A stretch of 64,000 nt of DNA from Oleiphilus sp. (GCA_006212045.1 PZPK01000023.1:1-64000); one strand, 5' to 3'. Positions 45,691-54,757 are shown, counted from the first letter of the stretch. Numbers and translations are program-made. Notes: generated by a model from the letters alone, not told the origin.

Positions 45691-46232
45691 TTGAGATCCC
45701 GCTCAAAAAGATTCAGGATTTCCAGAGACAAAGCCTTCTGCATATCAGAACTCGGTCTTGGATACGAATTCAAACAGCCTATATAGCCATAGAACGCCAC
45801 CTTGGCATAGCTGGCCCCCCTGCCTTTATCTCCCGCCAGTCGCTGAAACAACTCGGTCATGATTGCCAGGCGCTTCTGATCCAGTCTCTCCATATGACGT
45901 TTGACGTGCGTGTTCTGCGAAGCCCATTGGCGCAATACAAGATCCTGGCGATCGGAGAGATGGGTCACAAACTCAATTAGGTACCTGACCTCCTCACCGA
46001 CACTGGCCGCTTTGGCCTGTGCCTCCGAAAACCCCTTATCTACTACCTCCTGCTCCCAATGTAAAATGAGCGCATCAATCAAATCATTTAGACTCTTAAA
46101 GTGATAATAGAAAGATCCTCGAGTGACTCCCAAACGACTTGAAAGCTTAACAATAGAAAGCTCTGAAGGACCTGACTTTATCAATGCTTGTTGCGCTGCA
46201 TCCACCCAATCCTTGCGCTGCAATGTCGCCAT
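45675..46232 (-). CDS. TetR-family repressor
   Basis: 185 residues. The N-terminal helix-turn-helix (about 25-50) has LSIVKLSSRLGVTRGSFYYHFKSLNDLIDALI, the clear TetR signature. The C-terminal ligand domain is all helical. It is divergent from an acyl-CoA dehydrogenase gene, the usual layout for regulators of fatty-acid or branched-chain acid degradation. Two similar 14-bp elements in the gap may be its operators. Confidence 0.92.
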   Translation of the reverse strand: MATLQRKDWVDAAQQALIKSGPSELSIVKLSSRLGVTRGSFYYHFKSLNDLIDALILHWEQEVVDKGFSEAQAKAASVGEEVRYLIEFVTHLSDRQDLVLRQWASQNTHVKRHMERLDQKRLAIMTELFQRLAGDKGRGASYAKVAFYGYIGCLNSYPRPSSDMQKALSLEILNLFERDLKRNRT

Positions 46233-46294
46233 TTGTTTACCTCATTATTTTTTCTATTGCCGGAGCACAGGGCGCCTCAGGAATCCAATATAAC

Positions 46295-46308
46295 ATACAC
46301 CCTTGTAT
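46295..46308. promoter_or_regulatory. candidate TetR operator 1 (ATACACCCTTGTAT)
   Basis: Perfect ATACA/TGTAT arms with a four-base spacer in the tetR - acyl-CoA dehydrogenase gap. A near-copy lies 45 bp further (46340-46353). Confidence 0.5.
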
Positions 46309-46339
46309 TGTCGTGAAAAGCAGATTACCATCAAAAAAG

Positions 46340-46353
46340 ATACACCCCTGTTT
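46340..46353. promoter_or_regulatory. candidate TetR operator 2 (ATACACCCCTGTTT)
   Basis: Matches operator 1 at 11 of 14 bases, with a weaker right arm, and ends 17 bp before the acyl-CoA dehydrogenase start codon, where a bound repressor would block initiation. Confidence 0.45.
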
Positions 46354-46369
46354 TTTATGCGAGAACGAC

Positions 46370-47515
46370 ATGACTGCATTCCAGGAATATTTTGGTGAGA
46401 CACAAAACATCATCCGCCAAAGCGTCCGAAAATTTATAGCGCAAGAAGTTCTGCCCCATATCAATGACTGGGAGGAAGCAAACACCTTCCCACGCGACAT
46501 CTATCGGAAAGCGGGAGCCGCAGGCATTCTTGGTATTGGCCACCCTGCACAGTATGGCGGCACTGAAACCGACATTTTCAGCAAAATCGCGGCTTCGGAA
46601 GAGGTGATGCGCTCAACATCCGGAGGTTTTGCCGCCAGTATCGGTTCGATCGACATTGGCCTGCCACCGGTATGGAAATGGGGTTCAGAGGCACTAAAGG
46701 AACGCATCGTCCCGGATGTTATTGCAGGAAACAAGATCGCGGCACTAGCCATCACCGAACCCGGTGGAGGCTCTGATGTCGCCAATTTAAAGACACGCGC
46801 AGTTAAAGATGGCAATCACTATATCGTCAACGGAAGTAAAACCTTTATTACCAGTGGCGATCGTGCCGACTACTACACCGTTGCCGTGCGCACAGGAAGT
46901 GAGGGATACGGAGGCATCAGTCTTTTGCTTATTGAACGCGAGCGTGAGGGCTTCACCCGCGGCAAGAAGCTTAAGAAGACCGGCTGGTGGGCCAGCGACA
47001 CTGCAGAGCTGTTCTTTGAGGATTGCCGAGTGCCATGCGAAAACCTGATCGGCGCCGAGAATGCCGGCTTTATTGCCATCATGTCCAATTTTGCAATGGA
47101 AAGACTGAACCTGGCGATCATGGCAAACACGACGAGCGAAATTGCGCTCGAGCAATGCCTCAGTTACGTCAAGGAACGCGAAGCCTTTGGGCGCCCCATC
47201 GGAAAATTTCAGGTTACACGCCACAAGCTGGCAGAAATGGCGACCGAACTTGAGGCAAGCAAGAACTTCACGTATCGACTGGCCGCCAAAATGGAAGCTG
47301 GAAAAGATGTCATCAAAGAAATATCCATGGCCAAAAATTTCGCGACCAGGACAAGCGACCGCATCACCTACGATGCCGTTCAGATTTTTGGCGGCATGGG
47401 CTACATGCGGGAATCGGTTGTTGAACGTCTGTCACGGGACAACCGGATACTGTCGATCGGTGGTGGCACCTATGAAATCATGAATGAGGTGATCGCCAAG
47501 CAGATGGGGCTTTGA
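46370..47515 (+). CDS. acyl-CoA dehydrogenase
   Basis: 381 residues, the standard length. ALAITEPGGGSDVANLKTRA is the FAD/substrate signature, then YIVNGSKTFITSGDRADYY, and near the C-terminus QIFGGMGYMRESVVERLSRDNRILSIGGGTYEIM-type sequence (FGGMGYM, YEIMNE). It introduces the first double bond into an acyl-CoA; chain length or branching cannot be told. I start it at the ATG at 46370 (MTAFQEYFGE); the longer frame from 46184 overlaps tetR and is not homologous in look. Divergent TetR gene as regulator. Confidence 0.94.
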   Translation: MTAFQEYFGETQNIIRQSVRKFIAQEVLPHINDWEEANTFPRDIYRKAGAAGILGIGHPAQYGGTETDIFSKIAASEEVMRSTSGGFAASIGSIDIGLPPVWKWGSEALKERIVPDVIAGNKIAALAITEPGGGSDVANLKTRAVKDGNHYIVNGSKTFITSGDRADYYTVAVRTGSEGYGGISLLLIEREREGFTRGKKLKKTGWWASDTAELFFEDCRVPCENLIGAENAGFIAIMSNFAMERLNLAIMANTTSEIALEQCLSYVKEREAFGRPIGKFQVTRHKLAEMATELEASKNFTYRLAAKMEAGKDVIKEISMAKNFATRTSDRITYDAVQIFGGMGYMRESVVERLSRDNRILSIGGGTYEIMNEVIAKQMGL

Positions 47516-47520
47516 CACCA

Positions 47521-48459
47521 CTAGGAGCAGCCGAGCTCCTGCTGGATAGCCCTAAACACCTGCTTGCGTTTTTCTTCACTTTCATTCACCAGATGATGAT
47601 GCCCGCCTTCGATATAATTTACTTTTACCTGTTTAAACAATCGACAAACGACCGAAATGTTATGCCGCCACTCAACAGTCTTATCGGCAGTGCCCTGAAC
47701 GACAGACACTGACTTACTGATCGACGCTCTCGTTTCGATCGTTCGAACCCACTTTTTCAGCGCGCCAACCCAATCTACTGACAGGGTCTTGCTCTGGAGC
47801 GGATCCTCCTTCTTCAGAAATTCCGTAAAATGGAGATCCGTACTGTTGATCGAAAATGACCGCCGCCATACTTCGAAAAAAGGCGAAACAGCAGAATGTA
47901 ACAATTGCACACCCGCCCAACCTGCAGGTCTGACCAAGGGGGCCAGCAGAATTACCCTATCAAACAAGTCATTCTTCGGCACCCCTGACATACGATCAAT
48001 CAACACCGCAGCACCCGTGCTCTGCCCCACTGCATGATAAGGCCCCGTTAACTGTCCGTCACAGATCTCCAACACCCTGTCCAACGCTTCCTGATATTGC
48101 TTAAAGTCAGTAATGGATGTCCGTTTGCCACTCGACAGGCCATGCCCGGGCATGTCATAAACCACCACGTTGTAACCAAGTTCGAGCAAGAAGCGTATCA
48201 GGTGACGATAAATACCGGCATGATCAAAATAGCCATGAAAAACAAAAACGGTTCCGACGGATTCAGCGATTCGATAGACCTGCAACACCAGCCTGAAGTC
48301 TCCGGAATTCACCCATCCCAACGAGCTGTCGACGCCTTCGATATCGTCAAAGCGCTGTTTGTAGAAGGCACGATAGCGATTGAGCTCTTCGCCTTCCGAT
48401 TGAGTACCAAACGAAAAGGCACTCAGCTCCATCAAAAGTCGATCACGATCCCAACTCAT
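47521..48459 (-). CDS. alpha/beta hydrolase (monoacylglycerol-lipase-like)
   Basis: 312 residues, cytoplasmic. FVFHGYFDHAGIYRHL gives the oxyanion loop, VVVYDMPGHGLSSGKR the typical strand after it, and HAVGQSTGAAV the nucleophile Ser in GxSxG (GQSTG). A likely catalytic His is in EGGHHHLVNES near the end. The layout is that of the serine aminopeptidase S33 / monoglyceride lipase group. The ATG at 48459 follows AAGGAC. Convergent with the acyl-CoA dehydrogenase gene, so a link to lipid breakdown is plausible. Confidence 0.88.
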   Translation of the reverse strand: MSWDRDRLLMELSAFSFGTQSEGEELNRYRAFYKQRFDDIEGVDSSLGWVNSGDFRLVLQVYRIAESVGTVFVFHGYFDHAGIYRHLIRFLLELGYNVVVYDMPGHGLSSGKRTSITDFKQYQEALDRVLEICDGQLTGPYHAVGQSTGAAVLIDRMSGVPKNDLFDRVILLAPLVRPAGWAGVQLLHSAVSPFFEVWRRSFSINSTDLHFTEFLKKEDPLQSKTLSVDWVGALKKWVRTIETRASISKSVSVVQGTADKTVEWRHNISVVCRLFKQVKVNYIEGGHHHLVNESEEKRKQVFRAIQQELGCS

Positions 48460-48770
48460 AGATTTCTGTCCTTACATGATCAGTAAGAGGTTTTACAAAG
48501 TTTAAAATACAGTGCGTAACAGAGTAGAAATGATTGGTTACAATATCACCTCAACTTGGGATGAAGAGATGGATAAATGAAAACTGATAATAAAAGCCTC
48601 AGCTTGATAGACATCATACTCGCCACTGCGATCAGTAGTATACTGATTGGCTTTATGCTTCAACAAATTACATAGACGAATAAAAGGGATGCTCGGCAAA
48701 CTTCAGGACTCAAATGATAATTGTTCCATCGCCAATGGCACGAATCACAGGCCCTGAGGCTTATTCAGAG
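48460..48770. other. intergenic region holding a pilin-like micro-ORF
   Basis: 311 bases between the hydrolase gene and the lipoprotein gene. The only feature seen is the 32-codon frame at 48577-48675. No terminator with a T-run was found for the lipoprotein gene. Confidence 0.5.
48577..48675 (+). CDS. micro-ORF, 32 aa, resembling a type IV prepilin N-terminus
   Basis: An ATG frame with a purine-rich stretch (GAAGAGATGG) just before it codes for MKTDNKSLSLIDIILATAIS and then SILIGFMLQQIT. The pattern of short polar leader, (x)LSLID, and a long hydrophobic helix is that of minor pilins and pseudopilins, where the processing site is G|FTLIE. Here the residue at the cleavage site is Ser, not Gly, and the protein stops where the pilin head should start. 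It may be a decayed minor-pilin fragment or a small one-helix membrane protein. I am not sure it is expressed. Confidence 0.35.
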   Translation: MKTDNKSLSLIDIILATAISSILIGFMLQQIT

Positions 48771-50636
48771 CTAATCGACCTGATCATAAAGTGTCGAACC
48801 ATAACCGTAAACACCCTCATTCAATACGGACTGTAACAGCAACATACGCCCGTCATTTGCCAGCGGACGTATCACGGCATCACGACTCTTTGAGACACTC
48901 TCCCCGATAAAGACACTGGATTCCCACTCTTTAAGTTCATTGTCGTAGCGGCGGCTGGAGACAAAATTACTGGTACCGCCAGTGGTCCAGATGACATAAA
49001 AGTTATCATATGGATCATAGGCGCCTGACAGAACAGCCTGTGCCCCCGTATGTGCCCCTAGAGATTCCGCCCTTTCGGTCCACCCTTCAACCGGATCATC
49101 TAACATCGCTACACGTACTGAAAGAGAAACGGTCTCGTCAAGCAACCAAAGCAAACTCGCTTTTCCCGAATCACTCATACTGACTGCCGGCAAATAGGCA
49201 TCACCGACGTTATTGAATTCTGCTAACGATATACTGTCTACGGTCTCGTCATCAATGCGCGCACGATAGATATCTTTTCTGCCACCATTCAGCTGAGACC
49301 ATACAATATAACCGGAGCCTTCACTATTGATTGCCACATCCTGGGTACTGACATCACCAGATAAATGCCCACTGGCATAGTATTCCGGTGAAACCCTACC
49401 GATATGCAACCATTCTCCGATCGAACGATAAAAAGATGCGCTCAAATACAGGGCGGAAGAGCTCGCAGAAATTTGCGTCAGCAAAACAGACTCTGGCGCG
49501 GCGGTCAACTCAAATGAGTCAATTGTACTTGCGCTCAGTGCGACCTCGCTCATCAAGCTACCAAGAACCGGCGTATCCGCAAGTGTATTCAAAAGGCGAA
49601 AATCAATACGGTCATCGCCGGCACTTTGCTGAACCCACGCCAGGAAAAAGCCAACGTCAGGAAGCTCGGCAATTCTGACTTCCGATGCATCAAAACTGCC
49701 AGCATCGTTTACACGTGACGAAACCGGCAACCAGTCTACGCCATCAAAGTAGTTGAAATATATCGCTGAAGAACCGGTGTCGGAGTCTGTTTGCTCCCAG
49801 ACCAGCGCGATCCGCCCCTCCTGATCCATTGCGGCATCCATGTGAAAGATCGCTCCGGTAGCATTGGCAGGTACAGGCACGGATGAAAAAGCAGGCGCGA
49901 CCGCACCGGACAAGCTGGTCCAACGTTTATCATTCTGCTGGTAAAGCGACATTTGAATCTGGTCAGCAGAGGAACCACTATTATCCGTAATCCAGTAAGC
50001 AACGATCCTCTGCTGACGATTGGACAACGCCCGCAGAGCATATATATCTTCACTGAACCCAGTCTGCAGAGCTGGCTCCTTCCAATCACCTCCAAGAATT
50101 TCATAATTGGCGTTACTGGAACGCTCCATAAAATTTCCCGGCTCCAGATCGCCGGTCAGCGGATGATTCGTCTCGAACGTTGAGACATCTTTAGCCGTAT
50201 CTTCGACCTCCATAAACAAAGTTTGACCAAGCGGCAAATTTCGATCCTGAAGCGTCAAACTGACTCGGGTGGCATTTTTTGATTTGGGCAAACCGGTTAA
50301 CTCGTCTGAGTCTTCCATCAGAAGCGTGCGAAACTCCATATTGACCGTAACTTCCCTGCGATTCTGTTCGCCGAGCTCACTTTCGAGCACCTCGTACATA
50401 TGAATGGAGTCACGTAATGAGTCGATATCCATCTCTTCACTGAACAGAATTCCGAATTCCTGATCTGATTCCAATAACTGCTCATTGTCTATTGGAAAAT
50501 ACTGGATAATTCTGGGTGAATCCTTGTCAACAACAGATGTGTCAAGTTTAGGCGCTTGCGAACTACTCTCACAACCTGCTCCGAGAATCGAAACCATACA
50601 ACATAAAGCGATTATCAACGCCTTATTCACACACAT
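48771..50636 (-). CDS. large lipoprotein with N-terminal Ig-like domain
   Basis: 621 residues with a lipoprotein signal (LIIALCCMVSILGAGC, lipobox GAGC) followed by a Ser-rich linker. Residues about 40-160 look like a bacterial Ig-like (Big_5) domain (PRIIQYFPIDNEQLLESDQ, FGILFSEEMD). The rest has repeated beta-blade-like segments with Trp (AYWITDNSGSS, IALVWEQTDSD, FFLAWVQQSA, YIVWSQLNGG, SLLWLLDE, FYVIWTTGGTS), suggesting a beta-propeller. It probably sits at the outer membrane or surface. Function unknown. It lies beside the DUF6160 genes. Confidence 0.78.
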   Translation of the reverse strand: MCVNKALIIALCCMVSILGAGCESSSQAPKLDTSVVDKDSPRIIQYFPIDNEQLLESDQEFGILFSEEMDIDSLRDSIHMYEVLESELGEQNRREVTVNMEFRTLLMEDSDELTGLPKSKNATRVSLTLQDRNLPLGQTLFMEVEDTAKDVSTFETNHPLTGDLEPGNFMERSSNANYEILGGDWKEPALQTGFSEDIYALRALSNRQQRIVAYWITDNSGSSADQIQMSLYQQNDKRWTSLSGAVAPAFSSVPVPANATGAIFHMDAAMDQEGRIALVWEQTDSDTGSSAIYFNYFDGVDWLPVSSRVNDAGSFDASEVRIAELPDVGFFLAWVQQSAGDDRIDFRLLNTLADTPVLGSLMSEVALSASTIDSFELTAAPESVLLTQISASSSALYLSASFYRSIGEWLHIGRVSPEYYASGHLSGDVSTQDVAINSEGSGYIVWSQLNGGRKDIYRARIDDETVDSISLAEFNNVGDAYLPAVSMSDSGKASLLWLLDETVSLSVRVAMLDDPVEGWTERAESLGAHTGAQAVLSGAYDPYDNFYVIWTTGGTSNFVSSRRYDNELKEWESSVFIGESVSKSRDAVIRPLANDGRMLLLQSVLNEGVYGYGSTLYDQVD

Positions 50637-50789
50637 ATTCTCTCCGGCCTAAACGGCCCTTAAACATCATAAGTAAGGTAAAATCCAAAAGAATTTATAA
50701 CACGCAGCAATAGTGCGCTCTAGCGGCGAATCTCAGTATTGTGAGGCCAGTAACATCGAAAATCGAAGAATTCGACAAAGCGATGCTTT

Positions 50790-50846
50790 TTTATACAGGC
50801 ACAAAAAAAGCGAAGTCATGCTTCGCTTTTTTTGTGCCTGTATAAA
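50790..50846. terminator. very long bidirectional terminator hairpin
   Basis: A 26-bp perfect stem (50790-50815 with 50821-50846) and a five-base loop. The upper part AGCGAAG/CTTCGCT followed by seven T reads as an intrinsic terminator on both strands. It ends the first DUF6160 gene (stop at 50851, minus). Confidence 0.88.
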
Positions 50847-50850
50847 CTTT

Positions 50851-52188
50851 TCAGTTTGCAGAAATCGTCATCACTGTATTGATATCCATATCCGTCCAAT
50901 ACTGTTCACCAATGGACGAACCGGTATCACCAAAACTCAGATGGCCAATATCCATGTCTCCGCGAAATCTGGAGTCAAGCACGATACCATCGACATAATC
51001 TTCACGATTATTGCTGCCATTCACATTGTTGTCTGAATCCAACTTGATGACGTTATCCTTCACCGCCCAAATCTGTGTGTTGGATTGAGCAAAACCTTGT
51101 GTCGTAGAGATCGAGTTGACAAAACCTCCCAACTGAGCGGCCTCATCCCCATAGTTCTCCTGGGTCATGTAATCAAACATCAGATCATGCCCGCGCTTGT
51201 TATGTACCCGAATGGACTCGTAACGAATACCGACAATGTCAAAGTCATACTCCATTTCGGTAATCTCAAAAAACGTCTGAAGTTTGATGCGACTTGCAGC
51301 ATCTCCAATTCCGGTTTCTGTATACGTACCCAGCTCGTCATATTCACCAAAGCCATTACCCTTGTTCTCCAGCAACATGTCGAATCCACCGAAATAACCT
51401 TCGATGCGCAAATTCGACATAATGGTGGTTTCCTGGCTAACACCCGCAGTCCCGTTCTTATTGCTGATATCGTCACCCGCAATATAGCCCGAATCTTTCA
51501 GTTTGAAATAATCCAGTTCCATTCCAAAGTCGGCCAATTCAAAAGGCCTAGCCCTCAACCCGGTATCAGAGGCCTCGCCATGAATGAACAGGTCACCATC
51601 ATTGAGCTGTATCAAACACTTACCATTATCGCCACAACCGGTAGAACCGCTGGAACCCAAACTGGTTTCGTTACCCCAGGCAAAATAAAACTGGTTATCG
51701 TTGATATAGGAAGTCGGTATGACAATATCTTCTGGACCAGGACCGATAGGAGGAATGTCAATCACACCTCCATCAATCAACAGACGACCTTGTGTCGAAC
51801 CGTCACCCGCAACATCAACAAGTACACGCACATTATTCAAACCAGTGGTACAGCCGTATGCCGAATTTCCGGCAAATGTGCCACAACCTGCGCCGCCCGG
51901 ATCATCCGGATCAGCGACAATGCCGTCCTGCGCGTTGAATTTAGTACCTACTTCGGCCGAATGATCCATACCACCAAGACGCATACCACCCATGACTATT
52001 GAGCCCGCATCCTTGTACATGAATTCGCCAATCTCGATACCCATATCGATATCGATGGTCAAACCTTCTCTACCCGTAACACCGGAGAGAACTTCGTCAT
52101 CGACAGACTTAAGCTCGGCAAAAGATTGTAAGGCGGTCGCCAGTAGCCCCAGAGAGAGGCAGACCTTTAATCCAAACGACTGTTTCAT
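50851..52188 (-). CDS. DUF6160 (FilA-like) surface protein, copy 1
   Basis: 445 residues with a signal peptide (VCLSLGLLATALQSFAE). The family start follows: LKSVDDEVLSGVTGREGLTIDID, then IGEFMYKDAGSIVMGGMRLGG. The mature part is acidic, Gly/Asp/Asn-rich and beta-like. The C-terminus is LSFGDTGSSIGEQYWTD ... MTISAN, shared with the other two copies. FilA-like proteins of Acinetobacter carry the same vTGQ-type N-terminal pattern and belong to a putative pilus or surface system. Ribosome site GGAG before the ATG at 52188. It is the most diverged of the three copies. Confidence 0.82.
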   Translation of the reverse strand: MKQSFGLKVCLSLGLLATALQSFAELKSVDDEVLSGVTGREGLTIDIDMGIEIGEFMYKDAGSIVMGGMRLGGMDHSAEVGTKFNAQDGIVADPDDPGGAGCGTFAGNSAYGCTTGLNNVRVLVDVAGDGSTQGRLLIDGGVIDIPPIGPGPEDIVIPTSYINDNQFYFAWGNETSLGSSGSTGCGDNGKCLIQLNDGDLFIHGEASDTGLRARPFELADFGMELDYFKLKDSGYIAGDDISNKNGTAGVSQETTIMSNLRIEGYFGGFDMLLENKGNGFGEYDELGTYTETGIGDAASRIKLQTFFEITEMEYDFDIVGIRYESIRVHNKRGHDLMFDYMTQENYGDEAAQLGGFVNSISTTQGFAQSNTQIWAVKDNVIKLDSDNNVNGSNNREDYVDGIVLDSRFRGDMDIGHLSFGDTGSSIGEQYWTDMDINTVMTISAN

Positions 52189-52543
52189 TTCGGCACTCCA
52201 TTTTGATTTTATTTTTGTCTAAGTATGATTCCCGAATCTACTGGGAAACAATACTTGTTCCTTTATTTTTTGGCACAAAACCCTTGCCAATTATCGTTTA
52301 TCTTATCTTCGATCTTACTATTCTAATTATGTCTTTGATGAGGCTAGATGATTTCCCTCAAGCCTGACCCCCTTTCAATTCCTTTTACTGGGCTTGCTGC
52401 TCAACTTCAAACAATGCTCAAAAGTAAAACCTGAACAAATCTTCATTTTTTACCTTTGAATACTGAAAAAGTCACCCCAAACAGCTGTCCGGGGTGACTC
52501 TTCATTCTACGATACGATTAGGTATCCTTGTTCACTAACTAAC
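52189..52543. other. intergenic region between DUF6160 copies 1 and 2
   Basis: 355 AT-rich bases with the terminator of copy 2 at 52466-52499 and, by position, the promoter of copy 1. No CRP-type box or gene was seen. Confidence 0.5.
52466..52499 (-). terminator. intrinsic terminator of DUF6160 copy 2
   Basis: AGTCACCCC (52470-52478) pairs with GGGGTGACT (52491-52499), and on the minus strand the stem is followed by a five-base T-run (52466-52470). It lies 45 bases after the stop of copy 2. Confidence 0.82.
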
Positions 52544-53899
52544 TTAGTTAGCAGAAATAGTCCAACGAGTATCTGAGTAGACGTCAGTCATGTAGATTTC
52601 ACCGATTGAATCACCAGTGTCACCGAAAGACAGGCTACCGATATCGATATCGCCTTTGAACTCAGTGTTCAGAGCCAGACCGTCAACGAAGTCTTCAGGG
52701 TTACCTGAACCATTTACGTTAGCGTCAGAATCCAGCCTAACAACTGTGTCCTTAACAGCGTAGATAGTACGCTTGGAGTGTGCGAAACCGAAAGAGTGTG
52801 CACCAACAGTGTTGCCTGAAACGTCAGTAGTAGTGTTCAGACCAGTTGTGTCACCACGATCGTTGTGGAATTGAACGTCGCCGAGGTACAGGCCAGCGAT
52901 ATCGATGTAGATATCCAGGTCTGTGATACGGAAGTAAGAATCCCAATAGATCTTGGAATCAGCGTCGCCAGAACCAGTGTTACCACCGAAACCATTACCG
53001 TTGTTCTCGATGTGCAGGTCAGCAGGGCCAAGGTAGCCGCGGATGTCCAGCTGAGAAATCAGGATGGTGTCAGAAGCGTCAGCATCAGTACCAGTAGTGA
53101 AGGCAGTAGATTCCCACTCGTTCAGGTTACCAGAAGCATCGTAAGATACGTTGGTGCCTTGAACATAGCTTGAATCAGTGATACCGATTGCATCGATAGA
53201 GAAGTTGAAGTCAACTGAACGAGTAGCAACGTCACGAGCAACGCCGTACTCAACGTTGTTCAAGCTACCAGCCATGGCTGAACCGTCCCAACCAGTACCG
53301 TTTTTATACGCTTGAAGACCGCCACCAGCTGCGAATGCATCGGTGAATCCCCAGTGAATAACCAGGTCGCCGTCGCCGAACGTCTTTTTGCCTTCAGCGT
53401 ATTCGCTAGAAGCAGAATCGAAGTTAGAAGCAGCAGCTGCTGCGTAAGCTCCAGCAGAAGCTGAAGTGTTAGCTTCTTCGAATCCAACGTAACCAGACAA
53501 TTGACCGATTTCAGAGAAACCGTAGTTCAGTTTGTTGTCGTAAGTAGTGTAAGGAACAGTACCCAGTGTACCACCACCGTCAACAGCGCCAGCGCCAGCA
53601 ACGTCGATAGTCATACGGATGTTGTCAAGGTAAGAGCTGTTCTGGATCGCAGTACCGGAACCATCGTAGTCAGTTGCAGCAGTGTTACCACCGTGCTCGA
53701 TACCAGTGATCAAAACGCTACCAGCATCCTTGTACATGAATTCCGAGATGCTCCACTTGGTTTCGAGGTCGATAGTCAAGCCAGCTTGACCAGTCATCTC
53801 GCCCATTGTTGAATCATCAAGAGCTTTCAGCTCTGCTTGAGCGCCAGCTGAAACTGCAGCGATTGCAGATGCCAATGCAACTTTTTTCAGGCCTTTCAT
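52544..53899 (-). CDS. DUF6160 (FilA-like) surface protein, copy 2
   Basis: 451 residues: signal peptide (MKGLKKVALASAIAAVSAGAQ), the family start LKALDDSTMGEMTGQAGLTI, then SISEFMYKDAGSVLITGIEHGG. The body is Gly/Asp/Asn/Ser-rich, with the shared C-terminus FKGDIDIGSLSFGDTGDSIGE ... WTISAN. Codon choice is strongly biased (GCT, GGT, CGT, AAC, CTG), more so than its neighbours, which suggests high expression. The ribosome site AGGAG is ideal, and a CRP-like box lies upstream. In its C-terminal part it differs from copy 3 by only about a dozen residues. Confidence 0.85.
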   Translation of the reverse strand: MKGLKKVALASAIAAVSAGAQAELKALDDSTMGEMTGQAGLTIDLETKWSISEFMYKDAGSVLITGIEHGGNTAATDYDGSGTAIQNSSYLDNIRMTIDVAGAGAVDGGGTLGTVPYTTYDNKLNYGFSEIGQLSGYVGFEEANTSASAGAYAAAAASNFDSASSEYAEGKKTFGDGDLVIHWGFTDAFAAGGGLQAYKNGTGWDGSAMAGSLNNVEYGVARDVATRSVDFNFSIDAIGITDSSYVQGTNVSYDASGNLNEWESTAFTTGTDADASDTILISQLDIRGYLGPADLHIENNGNGFGGNTGSGDADSKIYWDSYFRITDLDIYIDIAGLYLGDVQFHNDRGDTTGLNTTTDVSGNTVGAHSFGFAHSKRTIYAVKDTVVRLDSDANVNGSGNPEDFVDGLALNTEFKGDIDIGSLSFGDTGDSIGEIYMTDVYSDTRWTISAN

Positions 53900-54079
53900 A
53901 TTATTCTCCTAATCATTTTAGGTAATTTAGATCCGACTCCGGAAATCCGGTAGCGTCTTCACTGTTTTTTAATTTCTTAGCTATCGGACATTTTCGTCGT
54001 ATAGCTATTAGATTTCGTTTTCCCTAGCAAGTATGTCTCGCCAGTAACAACATGTTAAGAAAAAGCAGGCTTATGTTTC

Positions 54080-54095
54080 CGTGATGACAATCACA
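54080..54095. promoter_or_regulatory. CRP-like box upstream of DUF6160 copy 2
   Basis: CGTGA-TGACAA-TCACA matches the CRP consensus TGTGA-N6-TCACA at 9 of 10 key bases. It lies about 188 bp before the copy 2 start codon. Confidence 0.5.
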
Positions 54096-54172
54096 AAACG
54101 TGGTCAGGAGCTTGAAACACGCACCTTTTTAACCTGCTGTAACATTTGAGACATAGCTACCAGTGTGCGTTC

Positions 54173-54757
54173 TTACTTACGAACAAAGTAAACGGGCTTC
54201 ATTGGCTCTTCTTTTGGCTTGCCCAACTTCACTTCTCCATCGATAACCCGGTACGGATAAGACCAGACTTTCGCATAACCGGCAATGTGCTCAGCCAATA
54301 CAGCAATTCTCTTATCGATGGTGCCATCCTCCAACACGCTGCCAGTGACATACATCAGCCCCACCCCCCAAACGGAACGGGTCTGGGCAATGGCTTCAAG
54401 ATTCTTGACCAGCGCTCCCAACTGCACGTCCTGAGGCAACTCTTCCTGTGCGTCCAGATACAGGGGCCTGAACTCCCCTTGTGGCGACAAAGTAAGACCG
54501 AATGCCTTGAATGAGCCCCGCTCAAGTAACTCGTCTTCCATTCGCTTCCAACCCTGAACGATCATGTATTTGAGCTGAGCCTGCGCCTGCTCCTCTGTCA
54601 CTCTCGCTCTTTTGATGGTCGACAGATCGATGTTTTCACCACTGGGAGCTTCCGCAAGCTGCTCCGCTTTGCTGGTCGTGTCGTTTTCTGCAATCGCTCC
54701 GGCGGTATAAAAAGTCAGCATTAAAGGCAGGCAAAAGAGCGCTTTTTTAATGAACAT
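54173..54757 (-). CDS. exported protein of unknown function, about 194 aa
   Basis: A signal peptide (MFIKKALFCLPLMLTFYTAGAIAE) is followed by an acidic helical region (about 25-80) and a mixed domain with TLSPQGEFRPLYLDAQEELP, VWGVGLMYVTGSVLEDGTIDK and VWSYPYRVIDGEV. Family not recognised. I start it at the ATG at 54757, seven bases after GGAG; the TTG at 54769 lies at that site. It stands alone on the minus strand, divergent from pabB. Confidence 0.7.
   Translation of the reverse strand: MFIKKALFCLPLMLTFYTAGAIAENDTTSKAEQLAEAPSGENIDLSTIKRARVTEEQAQAQLKYMIVQGWKRMEDELLERGSFKAFGLTLSPQGEFRPLYLDAQEELPQDVQLGALVKNLEAIAQTRSVWGVGLMYVTGSVLEDGTIDKRIAVLAEHIAGYAKVWSYPYRVIDGEVKLGKPKEEPMKPVYFVRK

Noticed and set aside
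46184-46369. N-terminal extension of the acyl-CoA dehydrogenase
   Set aside because: The extra 62 residues overlap the tetR start and the promoter region; the family begins at the ATG at 46370.
51085-52002. 305-codon plus-strand frame opposite DUF6160 copy 1
   Set aside because: Antisense to a protein with signal peptide and family motifs, and with no recognisable features itself.
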